From: UBA1431 sp049324235
GTDB taxonomy: Bacteria > Bacillota > Clostridia > Christensenellales > UBA1431
DNA length: 30,381 nt
Direction of reading: 5' to 3'
Assembly (NCBI GenBank): GCA_049324235.1
Contig: JBMOLJ010000110.1
Coordinates: 1-30,381, forward strand
The notes below the pieces were generated by a model that saw only the letters and a program-made list of their open reading frames with translations, made no database searches and was not told the DNA's origin. Numbering within the stretch: the first letter of the stretch is position 1; each line of letters starts with the position of its first letter. Of the stretch, positions 7,903-15,849 are shown one piece after another. The position numbers were made by a program, and so were the translations under genes.

Positions 7903-9084
7903 GAATATCCACCCCCATATACCGCGCTACCTGATAAACATCCTTGTCTCCGCGCCCGGACAGGTTGATGACAATGACTTTATCCTTATCGAGCGCCGGC
8001 GCGAGTTTCATGGCATAGGCCACGGCGTGCGCGGATTCGACCGCCGGGATGATCCCCTCGGTGCGCGAAAGGAACGCGAACGCCTCCACCGCCTCGGCGT
8101 CCGTTATGCTCACGTACTCGGCCCGTCCGGTATGGTGCAGCCACGCGTGCTCGGGTCCTATCCCGGGATAGTCCAGCCCTGCCGAAATGGAATACACCGG
8201 CATGATCTGCCCCTCGTCATCCTGCAAAAAATACGATTTCATGCCGTGGAACACGCCGATGCTCCCCTTGGTAATCGTGGCGGCATGCTTCTCGGTGTCC
8301 ACGCCCTCGCCCGCGGCTTCCACGCCGATGAGCCGCACCGCGGCATCCTCAATAAAGGGATGAAACAGCCCCATGGAATTGCTTCCCCCGCCTACGCAGG
8401 CAAGCAGGCAGTCGGGCAGGCGTCCGATCTCCTTTAGCATCTGCTCCTTTACTTCTTTGCCGATCACAGACTGGAAATCGCGCACGATCATAGGATACGG
8501 GTGCGGCCCCATCACTGAACCGAGCACATAGAACGTATCCTCCACACGCGCGGTCCATGCGCGCATCGCCTCGTTCACGGCGTCCTTGAGCGTGGCGGTG
8601 CCCGAATCGACCGGCGTCACCCTGGCGCCCAGCAGTTCCATGCGGAACACGTTCAACGCCTGGCGCTCAGTGTCCTCCCGCCCCATAAAGACCTCGCACT
8701 CCATGCCGAAATACGCGGCGGCCGTAGCCGTCGCGACCCCGTGCTGCCCCGCCCCCGTCTCGCGATGACCCGCGTCTTGCCCATTTTCTTGGCAAGCAGC
8801 GCCTGCCCCAGAACATTGTTGATCTTATGCGAACCGGTGTGGTTGAGGTCCTCGCGCTTGAGGTAAATGCGCGCGCCCCCCAGCCGCTTTGTCAGATTCT
8901 CAGCGTAATACAATAAAGACGGGCGGCCCGCATACTCGCGGCCCAGTCTCTCCAGTTCCGCGGTAAAATCCGGGTCATTATTATAGCGGGCATACGCCTC
9001 TTCCATCTCGATCAGCGCGCTCATAAGCGTTTCGGGGACATACTGCCCGCCGAACTGCCCGAACCGTCCTTTTTTATCAATCAT
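7895..9084 (-). pseudogene. trpB: Tryptophan synthase beta subunit, interrupted by a 1-base frameshift
   Basis: The PLP enzyme joining indole and serine to make tryptophan. Residues 1-108 are read from the ATG at 9084 (MIDKKGRFGQFGGQYVPETL) and include the PLP lysine in GSHKINN. After GKTRVIA the frame breaks: the expected ETGAGQHGVATATA continues only in the frame ending at 7895. The sequence at about 8757-8763 reads gcg-agacg where gcg-gagacg would keep the frame, so one G (a C on the plus strand) is missing near 8760/8761. With that base restored the protein is about 396 aa, the normal length, with CVGGGSNSMG, EAAGEGV and NLSGRGDKD all intact. No other damage is seen, so this is either a very recent mutation or a sequencing/assembly error. 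Its start overlaps trpF by 4 bases. Confidence 0.93.
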
Positions 9085-9704
9085 ACCGATTGCCTCCTTA
9101 CCGTTTCGATAAACGCCGCTATCTTTCCGGCGTCCTTCCTGCGCCCTGTCTCCACGCCGCTGCTCACATCCACCCCGTACGGCTTGCAGCGCTCAATCGC
9201 GGATTGAACATTGCTGCAGTCCAGCCCTCCCGCAAGCAGGAAAGGCTTTTGAAAGCCCTTGACAAGCTCCCATTCAAACGTCTCGCCGGACCCGCCGCGC
9301 AGTCCCTCGCTCCAGGCGTCCAGCACGAACAGGTCGCAGTCCAGTTTGTCCGCCTGCGTCAAAGACGCGGCGTCCTTTACGCGTACCGCCTTGAATACCA
9401 GAGTTCCGGCCGGAAGGAGCTTCCTAAGCCTATCTATATACGCCTGGCCCTCGCCGCCGTGGAGCTGTACTGCGCCCAGGCGGCACGCGGCCGCAGCCGC
9501 CGCGACAGCTTCCGTATCCGCGTCAACGAACACGCCCACCGGCATCACGGCGGAGTCGAGACTGTTCACCATAATCTTTGCCGCTTCCACCCTAACCTGC
9601 CTCCTGCTCTTTGCGAAAACGAAGCCGGCGTATTCGGGTTTATGGCGGTTCACCGCCAGAACATCCTTCATTTCCATCAGGCCGCAAATCTTAATGTTCG
9701 TCAT
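9081..9704 (-). CDS. trpF: Phosphoribosylanthranilate isomerase
   Basis: Converts N-(5'-phosphoribosyl)anthranilate to the CdRP enol form in tryptophan synthesis. It is a 207-aa single TIM barrel. The N-terminal KICGL carries the catalytic Cys, AGFVFAKSRRQV follows, and AVQLHGGE and LLAGGLDCSNV are the standard barrel motifs. The catalytic Asp is in LFVLDAWSEG and the C-terminal GVDVSSGVE binds phosphate. ATGA overlaps join it to trpC upstream and trpB downstream. Confidence 0.96.
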   Translation of the reverse strand: MTNIKICGLMEMKDVLAVNRHKPEYAGFVFAKSRRQVRVEAAKIMVNSLDSAVMPVGVFVDADTEAVAAAAAACRLGAVQLHGGEGQAYIDRLRKLLPAGTLVFKAVRVKDAASLTQADKLDCDLFVLDAWSEGLRGGSGETFEWELVKGFQKPFLLAGGLDCSNVQSAIERCKPYGVDVSSGVETGRRKDAGKIAAFIETVRRQSV

Positions 9705-10480
9705 TCTTTCACCTGCTTAAAATCCCGTATCATCGCCGCGCTGTCCCCGGCCCTCATCAGCGATTCCCCGACCAGCACGGCGTCCGCGCCCGCGTTTTTC
9801 ATGCGCAGCGCGTCCTCCCTGGTGTGTATGCCGCTTTCCGCAACCGCCAAAGCCCCATCCGGTATCCGCTTGCGCAGCCGTTCAAAGGTGGAAAGCGATA
9901 CTTCAAAGGTGTTCAGGTTCCGGTTATTGATACCGATGATCTTCGCGCCGCAGTCCGCGATGCGTTTGATTTCCACGTCATCGTGCGCCTCGAACAGGCA
10001 GTCCATGCGCAGCTCCTCCGCCAGGGCGTACAGGCGTTTCATCGCGGCATCATCCAGTATGGCCGCGATGAGCAGCAGTGCGTCGGCCCCGATCGCGCGC
10101 GCCCCGACCACCTGCCGCTCGGTTATGATGAAGTCCTTGCGCAGCACCGGCAGGGTTATCTCCCGCCGTATCTCGGTAACATACCTGTCGTCCCCTTTGA
10201 AGAAGTGCTTCTCGGTCAGCACCGATACGGCCGCCGCGCCGCCCGCCTCGTAGCGCCGCGCTATCCCGAGATGATTAAATTCTTCGGCAATCATCCCCTT
10301 CGAGGGCGACGCGCGCTTGACCTCCGCGATGACCGACAGCCCCGGGCCGGAGAGCGCCGCATGGAAATCGCGCACCGGCGGCGCATCCATAGCCTGCTTT
10401 TCCAGTACAGACAGCGGGGTTTCCCGCGCCTCCTCCATGAGCTGGAGGCGTTTCCTCGCAACGATGTCATCTAAAATCAT
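9701..10480 (-). CDS. trpC: Indole-3-glycerol phosphate synthase
   Basis: Closes the indole ring by decarboxylative cyclisation of CdRP. It has 259 aa, typical for the monofunctional enzyme. Motifs are VIAEVKRASPSKG near residue 50 (the catalytic Lys region), VSVLTEKHFFKGD, LRKDFIITERQV, GINNRNLNTFEVS and VAESGIHTREDA, with the phosphate-binding AVLVGESLMRA at the end. Its start codon shares one base with the trpD stop, and its stop overlaps trpF by 4 bases. Confidence 0.97.
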   Translation of the reverse strand: MILDDIVARKRLQLMEEARETPLSVLEKQAMDAPPVRDFHAALSGPGLSVIAEVKRASPSKGMIAEEFNHLGIARRYEAGGAAAVSVLTEKHFFKGDDRYVTEIRREITLPVLRKDFIITERQVVGARAIGADALLLIAAILDDAAMKRLYALAEELRMDCLFEAHDDVEIKRIADCGAKIIGINNRNLNTFEVSLSTFERLRKRIPDGALAVAESGIHTREDALRMKNAGADAVLVGESLMRAGDSAAMIRDFKQVKE

Positions 10481-11508
10481 CAGACTGCCTCCGCCTCAGC
10501 AAGGCTTTGTGACACGCGACGGTAAACGTCCAGCTTCTCCATCGCCGCGCCCGCGTCAACGGCCTGCGCCGCCAGCGCAATCCCTTCTTCAATCGAAGCC
10601 GCCTTTTCCGCGGCATAGAGCGCCGCGCCCGCGTTCATCAGCACGATGTCGCGCTTTGGTCCTTTTTTGCCCGACAGAACGGACAGGATGTCCTTTGCGT
10701 TTTCCCCGGCGCTGCCGCCGCGCACGTCATCGAGCGACGCGGGCGCAAACCCGAACTGCGACGGCTCAATGACATAGTTTTTAACCGTGCCGTTCGCCAC
10801 CTCGCACACGGCAGTCGGCGCGGACACCGATATCTCGTCAAGGCCGTCCTGCCCATATACCGACAGGGCGCGTCTGATACCCAGGCCGAGCAGTACGCGC
10901 GCCAGCGGCTCCACGAGTTTCTCGCTGCAGACGCCCAGCAGCATATACGGCACGAAGGCCGGGTTTGAAAGCGGGCCTAAAAGGTTAAATACGGTACGGA
11001 TGCCAAGCTCTTTTCTCGGGCCTGCCGCGTGCTTCATCGACGCGTGGTAGCCCGGCGCGAACATGAAGCACAATCCGGTCTTTTCAAAGCACGCCAGCGC
11101 CTGCGCGGGCAAGAGCGTGATGTTGGTGCCCAGGCTCTCCAGCACGTCGGCGCTGCCGCACCGGCTGGAAACCGCGCGGTTGCCGTGTTTGGCCACCGGC
11201 ATGCCAGCCGCCGCCACGATGAACGCCGAGCAGGTGGACACATTAAAGGTGTTCGCGCCGTCGCCGCCCGTGCCCACGACGTCCATCGCATCTTTGGGCA
11301 GATGCACCCTGCTCGCCTTTTCCCGCATCACGCGCGCGCAGCCGGTGATCTCCTCCACCGTTTCGCCCTTCATGCGCAAAGCGGTGATAAAGGCCGCAAT
11401 CTGCGCGGGCGTCGCGTTCCCCTCCATGATCTCGTTCATACACGCCGCGGCTTCTTCCGTGGTAATATCGTAAAACTGAATGAGTTTCGCCAATGCTTCC
11501 TTTATCAT
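10480..11508 (-). CDS. trpD: Anthranilate phosphoribosyltransferase
   Basis: Transfers phosphoribose from PRPP to anthranilate. It has 342 aa. The PRPP-binding loop VVGTGGDGANTFNVST and the following KHGNRAVSSRCGSADVLE are complete, and the later FNLLGPLSNP and DEISVSAPT match the family. It is not fused to trpG, unlike in enterobacteria; trpG is a separate overlapping gene upstream (4-base ATGA overlap). Confidence 0.97.
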   Translation of the reverse strand: MIKEALAKLIQFYDITTEEAAACMNEIMEGNATPAQIAAFITALRMKGETVEEITGCARVMREKASRVHLPKDAMDVVGTGGDGANTFNVSTCSAFIVAAAGMPVAKHGNRAVSSRCGSADVLESLGTNITLLPAQALACFEKTGLCFMFAPGYHASMKHAAGPRKELGIRTVFNLLGPLSNPAFVPYMLLGVCSEKLVEPLARVLLGLGIRRALSVYGQDGLDEISVSAPTAVCEVANGTVKNYVIEPSQFGFAPASLDDVRGGSAGENAKDILSVLSGKKGPKRDIVLMNAGAALYAAEKAASIEEGIALAAQAVDAGAAMEKLDVYRRVSQSLAEAEAV

Positions 11509-12098
11509 CGTGAATATCCTCCTTCCGATCCGTACGATAAAAAGTTCTGCATAATCTGAAAGCCGTTGTCGGTCAACAGCGATTCGGGATGGAACTGTAT
11601 GCCGAATACGGGAAAGCTTTTATGCATGAGCCCCATGATGATACCGTCTTCGGTTGTGGCGGTGATGGCCAGCTCCGCCGGAAGCGAACCGCGCTCCACC
11701 ACCAGAGAATGATAGCGCCCTACGCCCATCATATCCGGCAGACCGGAAAAAACCGGGCAGCTGGTATCGATCAGCGCAGGCGTTTTCTTCCCGTGTACAG
11801 GGCCGCCCGGCGCGCGCGACACCCTGCCGCCGAACGCCGCGCCGATGGACTGGTGCCCCAGGCAAACGCCGAGTATCGGGATTTCGGCGCCCAGTTCCTT
11901 GATCACGTCCATGCAGATACCTGCGTCACAGGGATACCCCGGTCCCGGAGAGAGGATGATATGCGACGGCCGCATTTCCCGTATACCCTCCACGCCGGTC
12001 CTGTCGTTGCGTATTACTTTGACATCGGGGTTTATCATCCCCGTGTACTGCACGAGATTGTAGGTGAAAGAATCGTAATTGTCGATTATGAGTATCAT
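11505..12098 (-). CDS. trpG: Anthranilate synthase glutamine amidotransferase subunit
   Basis: A class-I glutaminase that feeds ammonia to TrpE. It has 197 aa. It begins MILIIDNYDSFTYNLVQY, has the oxyanion loop LSPGPG, the nucleophile Cys in GVCLGHQSIG, and the catalytic His/Glu in FGIQFHPESLLT. In Firmicutes the same protein can also serve as PabA for folate synthesis; the tight trp context argues its main partner is TrpE. It overlaps trpE and trpD by 4 bases each. Confidence 0.95.
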   Translation of the reverse strand: MILIIDNYDSFTYNLVQYTGMINPDVKVIRNDRTGVEGIREMRPSHIILSPGPGYPCDAGICMDVIKELGAEIPILGVCLGHQSIGAAFGGRVSRAPGGPVHGKKTPALIDTSCPVFSGLPDMMGVGRYHSLVVERGSLPAELAITATTEDGIIMGLMHKSFPVFGIQFHPESLLTDNGFQIMQNFLSYGSEGGYSR

Positions 12099-13576
12099 CT
12101 CAGCGCACCCGCTTCCTCTATGGCTTTAAACAAAGCCTTCGCTTTGTTGCAGGACTCCTCGTATTCCGTCTCCGGCACCGAATCAGCCACAATGCCCGCG
12201 CCCGCCTGCACATATGCCATGCCATCCTTGAACACGATGGTGCGAATGGTAATGCAGCAGTCAAGGTTTCCGTCAAAGGAGATATAGCCGATCGCGCCGC
12301 CGTAGGGTCCCCGCCTGGTCGGCTCCATCGCGTCAATGATCTGCATCGCGCGGATCTTGGGCGCACCGGACAGTGTTCCGGCGGGCAGCACCGCCATCAG
12401 CGCGTCAAAGGCGTTGAGGCCGTCTCGCAGCCTGCCCTGCACCGTGGATCCGATATGCATGACGTGCGAGTACCTGAGTATCTTCATGTACTCGGTCACC
12501 TGCACGGAGCCGAATTGTGATACCTTGCCGATGTCGTTGCGCCCCAGGTCCACCAGCATCACGTGCTCGGCCAGCTCCTTTTCGTCGGCCAGCAGTTCTT
12601 TTTCCAGCGCGTCATCCTCCCCAGCCGTACCGCCGCGTTTGCGCGTCCCCGCAATAGGACAGGTTTCAACCACGCCGTCCTCGCACCGAAGCAGCATCTC
12701 GGGCGACGCGCCAACGATGCAGGTATCGTCGAATTTGAGGTAATACATATAGGGCGACGGATTGGATACACGCAGGCGCCGGTAGATATCGAGCGGGTCG
12801 TCCTCCACCGGCATCCCGAAACGCTGGGAAACCACCACCTGGAAGATATCACCGCCTAAGATATGCTCCTTTGCCTTCTCCACCATTTCGCAGTAATACG
12901 CCTTATCCATATTGCTCACCGGCTCCGGCGTCTTTTCAGGCGCGCGTTTTTTTGCACCGTTTCCCGGCATGGGGCTGGCATTGCGGATCACGCGCGCTAC
13001 GGAACGAAGCCGCTCGCACGCCCGGTCGTAGTTGAGCCTGAGGTCCCCTGCTGTCGGCATGTTTACGATCAGCACAAGCTTCTGCTTTAAATGATCAAAC
13101 ACGATCATCTCGTCCACGACCATGAAATGCGCATCAGGCAGCATCAGGTCGTCTTGCGGCGCATCGGGAAGGTACTCCACGCTGCGCACGAGGTCGTAGC
13201 CGAAGTACCCCACCGCACCGCCTGACAGCCTGGGTATGCCTTCTATCTGCGGACTTTTATAATGCGAGAGCATTTCCTGCACAAGTGAAAACGGGTTGCC
13301 CTCTTTTTTCTCCGTCCGCCCGTCACGGTACTGCACGATTGCCTCCTGTTCCTTTATGCGGATGGTTAGAAGCGGGTCCTTGCCGATGAAGGAATACCGC
13401 GCCCATTTTTCACCGCCCTCTACGCTGTCGAGCAGAAAGCAGTACGGGTTGGTGTCCTTAAAGCGTTTAAACACGCTTACCGGAGTCTCCATGTCCGCAA
13501 AATCGTCCATAGCTACCGGAATAAAGTCAAAACCCCGGGCCTTTTTGTTGATTTCTTCAAAGCTGGGATAAATCAT
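12095..13576 (-). CDS. trpE: Anthranilate synthase component I
   Basis: Makes anthranilate from chorismate with ammonia from TrpG. The ATG at 13576 (MIYPSFEEINKKA) has AGGAG 9 bases upstream and gives 493 aa, the usual length; the frame is open further upstream but runs into the T-box leader. The N-terminal CFLLDSVEGGEKWARYSFIG corresponds to the LLES-type tryptophan feedback site. The catalytic half has DIFQVVVSQRF, SPEMLLRCEDG, PIAGTRKRGG, LVDLGRNDIGKV and GTLSGAPKIRAM. It is the first gene of the operon, directly behind the T-box leader, so expression should follow tRNA-Trp charging and activity should be feedback-inhibited. Confidence 0.97.
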   Translation of the reverse strand: MIYPSFEEINKKARGFDFIPVAMDDFADMETPVSVFKRFKDTNPYCFLLDSVEGGEKWARYSFIGKDPLLTIRIKEQEAIVQYRDGRTEKKEGNPFSLVQEMLSHYKSPQIEGIPRLSGGAVGYFGYDLVRSVEYLPDAPQDDLMLPDAHFMVVDEMIVFDHLKQKLVLIVNMPTAGDLRLNYDRACERLRSVARVIRNASPMPGNGAKKRAPEKTPEPVSNMDKAYYCEMVEKAKEHILGGDIFQVVVSQRFGMPVEDDPLDIYRRLRVSNPSPYMYYLKFDDTCIVGASPEMLLRCEDGVVETCPIAGTRKRGGTAGEDDALEKELLADEKELAEHVMLVDLGRNDIGKVSQFGSVQVTEYMKILRYSHVMHIGSTVQGRLRDGLNAFDALMAVLPAGTLSGAPKIRAMQIIDAMEPTRRGPYGGAIGYISFDGNLDCCITIRTIVFKDGMAYVQAGAGIVADSVPETEYEESCNKAKALFKAIEEAGALR

Positions 13577-13602
13577 AAGCCGCCTCTCCTTTTTATGGGC
13601 AT

Positions 13603-13637
13603 AAAAAATGCCCGCCCCTGATTTTTCAAGGACGAGC
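13603..13637 (-). terminator. T-box-controlled terminator upstream of trpE
   Basis: On the minus strand a 12-bp stem (GCTCGTCCTTGA with TCAGGGGCGGGC, including G-U pairs) closes a 4-base A loop and is followed by A and six T. It starts just after the T-box element, in the position of the competing terminator. Confidence 0.85.
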
Positions 13638-13885
13638 CGGTTGCCCGTGGTACCACCTTGCTTGGCGTATATATACGCCCGCTCATTGTAAGAGTGCCAA
13701 CACACTCCCCGCTAATTGTAACGCCCGCGCCGCGTCGGATATTACTCACGGATAAACCGCTTTCTCTCCGCCTTCAGGGGCCCAACAAGCCGTGCCGTTT
13801 CTGCTGCGCTCACACCAAGCGCGCAACTCTCTGGTAGGCGTGCACCGCTCTACTCCCCATCACAAGTTTCTCTGTTCAATTCATG
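13603..13885 (-). promoter_or_regulatory. Tryptophan T-box riboswitch leader of the trp operon
   Basis: The leader between the promoter and trpE carries T-box hallmarks on the minus strand: an AGTA element near the base of stem I, CAGAGAG followed by a TTGGTGTGA distal loop (GNUG type), a TGG codon (Trp) at 13782-13784 followed by GCCCCTGAA where the specifier codon belongs, a 16-base perfect palindrome hairpin at 13664-13679 (stem III), and the T-box AAGGTGGTACCACG at 13646-13659. Uncharged tRNA-Trp should pair with both specifier and T-box and stabilise the antiterminator. The UGGN bulge reads UGGU; bacterial tRNA-Trp usually has G73, so the fourth pair would be a G-U wobble. Confidence 0.9.
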
Positions 13886-13891
13886 TGCATC

Positions 13892-13920
13892 ATACTACTA
13901 CGGCCGCTGTGGTTTGTCAA
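13892..13920 (-). promoter_or_regulatory. Sigma-A-type promoter of the trp operon
   Basis: A perfect -35 TTGACA (13915-13920) and a -10 TAGTAT (13892-13897, 4 of 6 matches to consensus) are separated by exactly 17 bases. Transcription would start near 13885, just before the T-box stem I. Confidence 0.8.
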
Positions 13921-14002
13921 TAGCAATTTTTCACAGGGCCTTTTTCCCTATTGTATTTGTTTAAACTACAGCTTGTGACGCATTGTCCGGCTTTTCCATA
14001 CT

Positions 14003-15769
14003 CTAATACCTGCCTTCGCGCAGCAGGGATTTGATCTTGACCTGCTTTCTGAATATTTCTGCGTATATCAGCCTCCTTTCGGCTGTTTCTACTCCCGTAA
14101 ACTTCAATCTGAAGTATGTTTTATCCCCGATTTTTTCACTGAAAACGATCATCCCGGGCAGCGTGGACTTTTTGCCGTCGTCGAAATCTATCCTTATCAC
14201 GCCTTGCGTGATGTTCTCCTTTATCTCGTCGGAAAAAATATAAAAGTCGACGAAATCACCGCCTACCATCGTAACAAAAATGTTATAGGCGTTCCTTGAC
14301 GTAGAAACGAAATAGCCGTCCAAAAGCCATCGGATCGCAAACGCATCGGGTTCGTCCACCATCCTTATTTCCGAAAAAACAATCTTTTCGCCGGACACTT
14401 CCTCTATTTCGGGAATGTACCTGTATATCCTCTCGTCTATGTTTATATACAGCTTGCAGCTTTTTATCCTGGCCGTTTCCAGATGCACGGTTTTCTTCGT
14501 CGGCGTAAAAACATATATATCATCGATTTTGCGCACGGTTCCCCAAATGTTTAAGTCTTCATTGATAGCCTTGGCATTATCGTTATCCTTTTCTGCGCTC
14601 AGTTCATCGGTTTCATCAGACATCAGGGCTTCAAGGATATCTTCGGGGGTATCCATATCCGCTTTATTTGCTTTGAGCTTGATACTCAGGGTTGCATACG
14701 TCCCGATGCTGGACAGGCAGTCCTGGTATTCCCTGCCCTCATCAAGAAGCAGGGCAACGGCGGCATTTACCACCTGTTCGTCAAACTGTTTGTTCGCGTT
14801 CTGTTTTAATTCGCTTATCACTTCGGGAATCGTTTTCGCCCTCCTGTAGGACGTATTGGTGAGCATCGATGAAATCGCCTTGGCGGCACCGAGTATCTTG
14901 CTCAAAAACGGTATCTCATCTCCATATTTCCCCTCGGGATAGCCTTTTCCATCTATCCTTTCCTGGCAATTGAGGATAATGTCCGGCAAATCGCCTATTA
15001 CATAGAGCTGATTCAGCTTTTGCGCGATCTCGTAGCTGTAGACCACCCGTTTTTTTATGATTTCGTATTCTTCTTTTGTCAGCTTCCCTTTTTTATTCAG
15101 TATGCTTTCATCAATATATATCTTGCCAAGATCATGCATCAGGACCGCTATCTGGAGCTTTTCTATATCTTCCTGGCTAACGCCCATATGCTTTGCGATC
15201 TTAATCCCCCAGTATGCGACATTGAACAAACGGCTGATCAAATACGGTTCTTTACCGTCAATGATCTCGCACAGCAGGTAGGTTATCTCGTACATGCTCT
15301 CTTTTCTTCTCGCAATATCGTCTTTTATGGAAAGCTTGCTGCTTATCTTTTTTATAAGTTCGAGAAAGCCCTTATCCTCCAACACTTTGAGCTTCCTATG
15401 GTCGTTACTGTCCAAAGCAAGAAGGATTAACCCATAATAATAGTCCTTATTATCCAGCTCTTTATGCAATGGAATATAGACCTCGCATTTGTTGCCGGGG
15501 TCATATTTCTCATATTTTTCGTTCCACTCGAAGTCCTTATCAAGGATAAGGGCTTTCTTGATTCTTTTGAGCATCTCGAATGTTTTGGCGGGCGGGCTGT
15601 AGGAAACGGCCGGTTCTCCCTTTTTTTGCAAAGAATGCTTCTGCGTCAGTTTATGATTCAAATAATCTATCGTAAAGACCCTGATGGAATGAAATCCGGT
15701 GTTTGCCAGGGCCTTTTCCATCAATGCGCTCAGCGGCTCTTCTTCAAGGTTAATATCCATGAATTTCAT
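14003..15769 (-). CDS. Degenerate HD-GYP-like signalling protein (copy 2)
   Basis: A 588-aa soluble protein. Residues 1-150 look like a GAF-type sensory domain. Residues about 165-345 align with HD-GYP c-di-GMP phosphodiesterases: MHDLGKIYIDESIL (HD at about 212-213) and ERIDGKGYPEG are clear. However the upstream metal His of the usual NHxERV is Leu (EPYLISRL), the HHEHWDG pair is replaced by NCQERIDG, and the AD of ILAVADxYD is AAKAIS, so most metal ligands are gone. A C-terminal region (about 430-588) has a beta-rich pattern resembling PilZ but lacks a clear RxxxR or DxSxxG. The start at 15769 aligns with its paralog; the upstream site (GGGGG) is weak. It is probably a non-catalytic sensor or adaptor. 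Confidence 0.82.
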   Translation of the reverse strand: MKFMDINLEEEPLSALMEKALANTGFHSIRVFTIDYLNHKLTQKHSLQKKGEPAVSYSPPAKTFEMLKRIKKALILDKDFEWNEKYEKYDPGNKCEVYIPLHKELDNKDYYYGLILLALDSNDHRKLKVLEDKGFLELIKKISSKLSIKDDIARRKESMYEITYLLCEIIDGKEPYLISRLFNVAYWGIKIAKHMGVSQEDIEKLQIAVLMHDLGKIYIDESILNKKGKLTKEEYEIIKKRVVYSYEIAQKLNQLYVIGDLPDIILNCQERIDGKGYPEGKYGDEIPFLSKILGAAKAISSMLTNTSYRRAKTIPEVISELKQNANKQFDEQVVNAAVALLLDEGREYQDCLSSIGTYATLSIKLKANKADMDTPEDILEALMSDETDELSAEKDNDNAKAINEDLNIWGTVRKIDDIYVFTPTKKTVHLETARIKSCKLYINIDERIYRYIPEIEEVSGEKIVFSEIRMVDEPDAFAIRWLLDGYFVSTSRNAYNIFVTMVGGDFVDFYIFSDEIKENITQGVIRIDFDDGKKSTLPGMIVFSEKIGDKTYFRLKFTGVETAERRLIYAEIFRKQVKIKSLLREGRY

Positions 15770-15849
15770 AATAAAAACGCCCCCATCGGAAAAGTTAATG
15801 CCAAACCTGTCAAAATGCTGCATATAATTTTTGAACAGTTAGAATTATC

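Noticed and set aside
9090..10253. A 387-codon open frame on the plus strand
   Set aside because: It is antisense to trpF and trpC, which are unambiguous. The translation is Arg/Ala/Ser-rich, as expected for the complement of GC-rich coding sequence.
13930..13960. Possible terminator after the second HD-GYP-like gene
   Set aside because: The AGGG/CCCT stem is only about 6 bp with a G-U pair, and the following tract is A-rich rather than T-rich on the transcribed strand. It is too weak to call.
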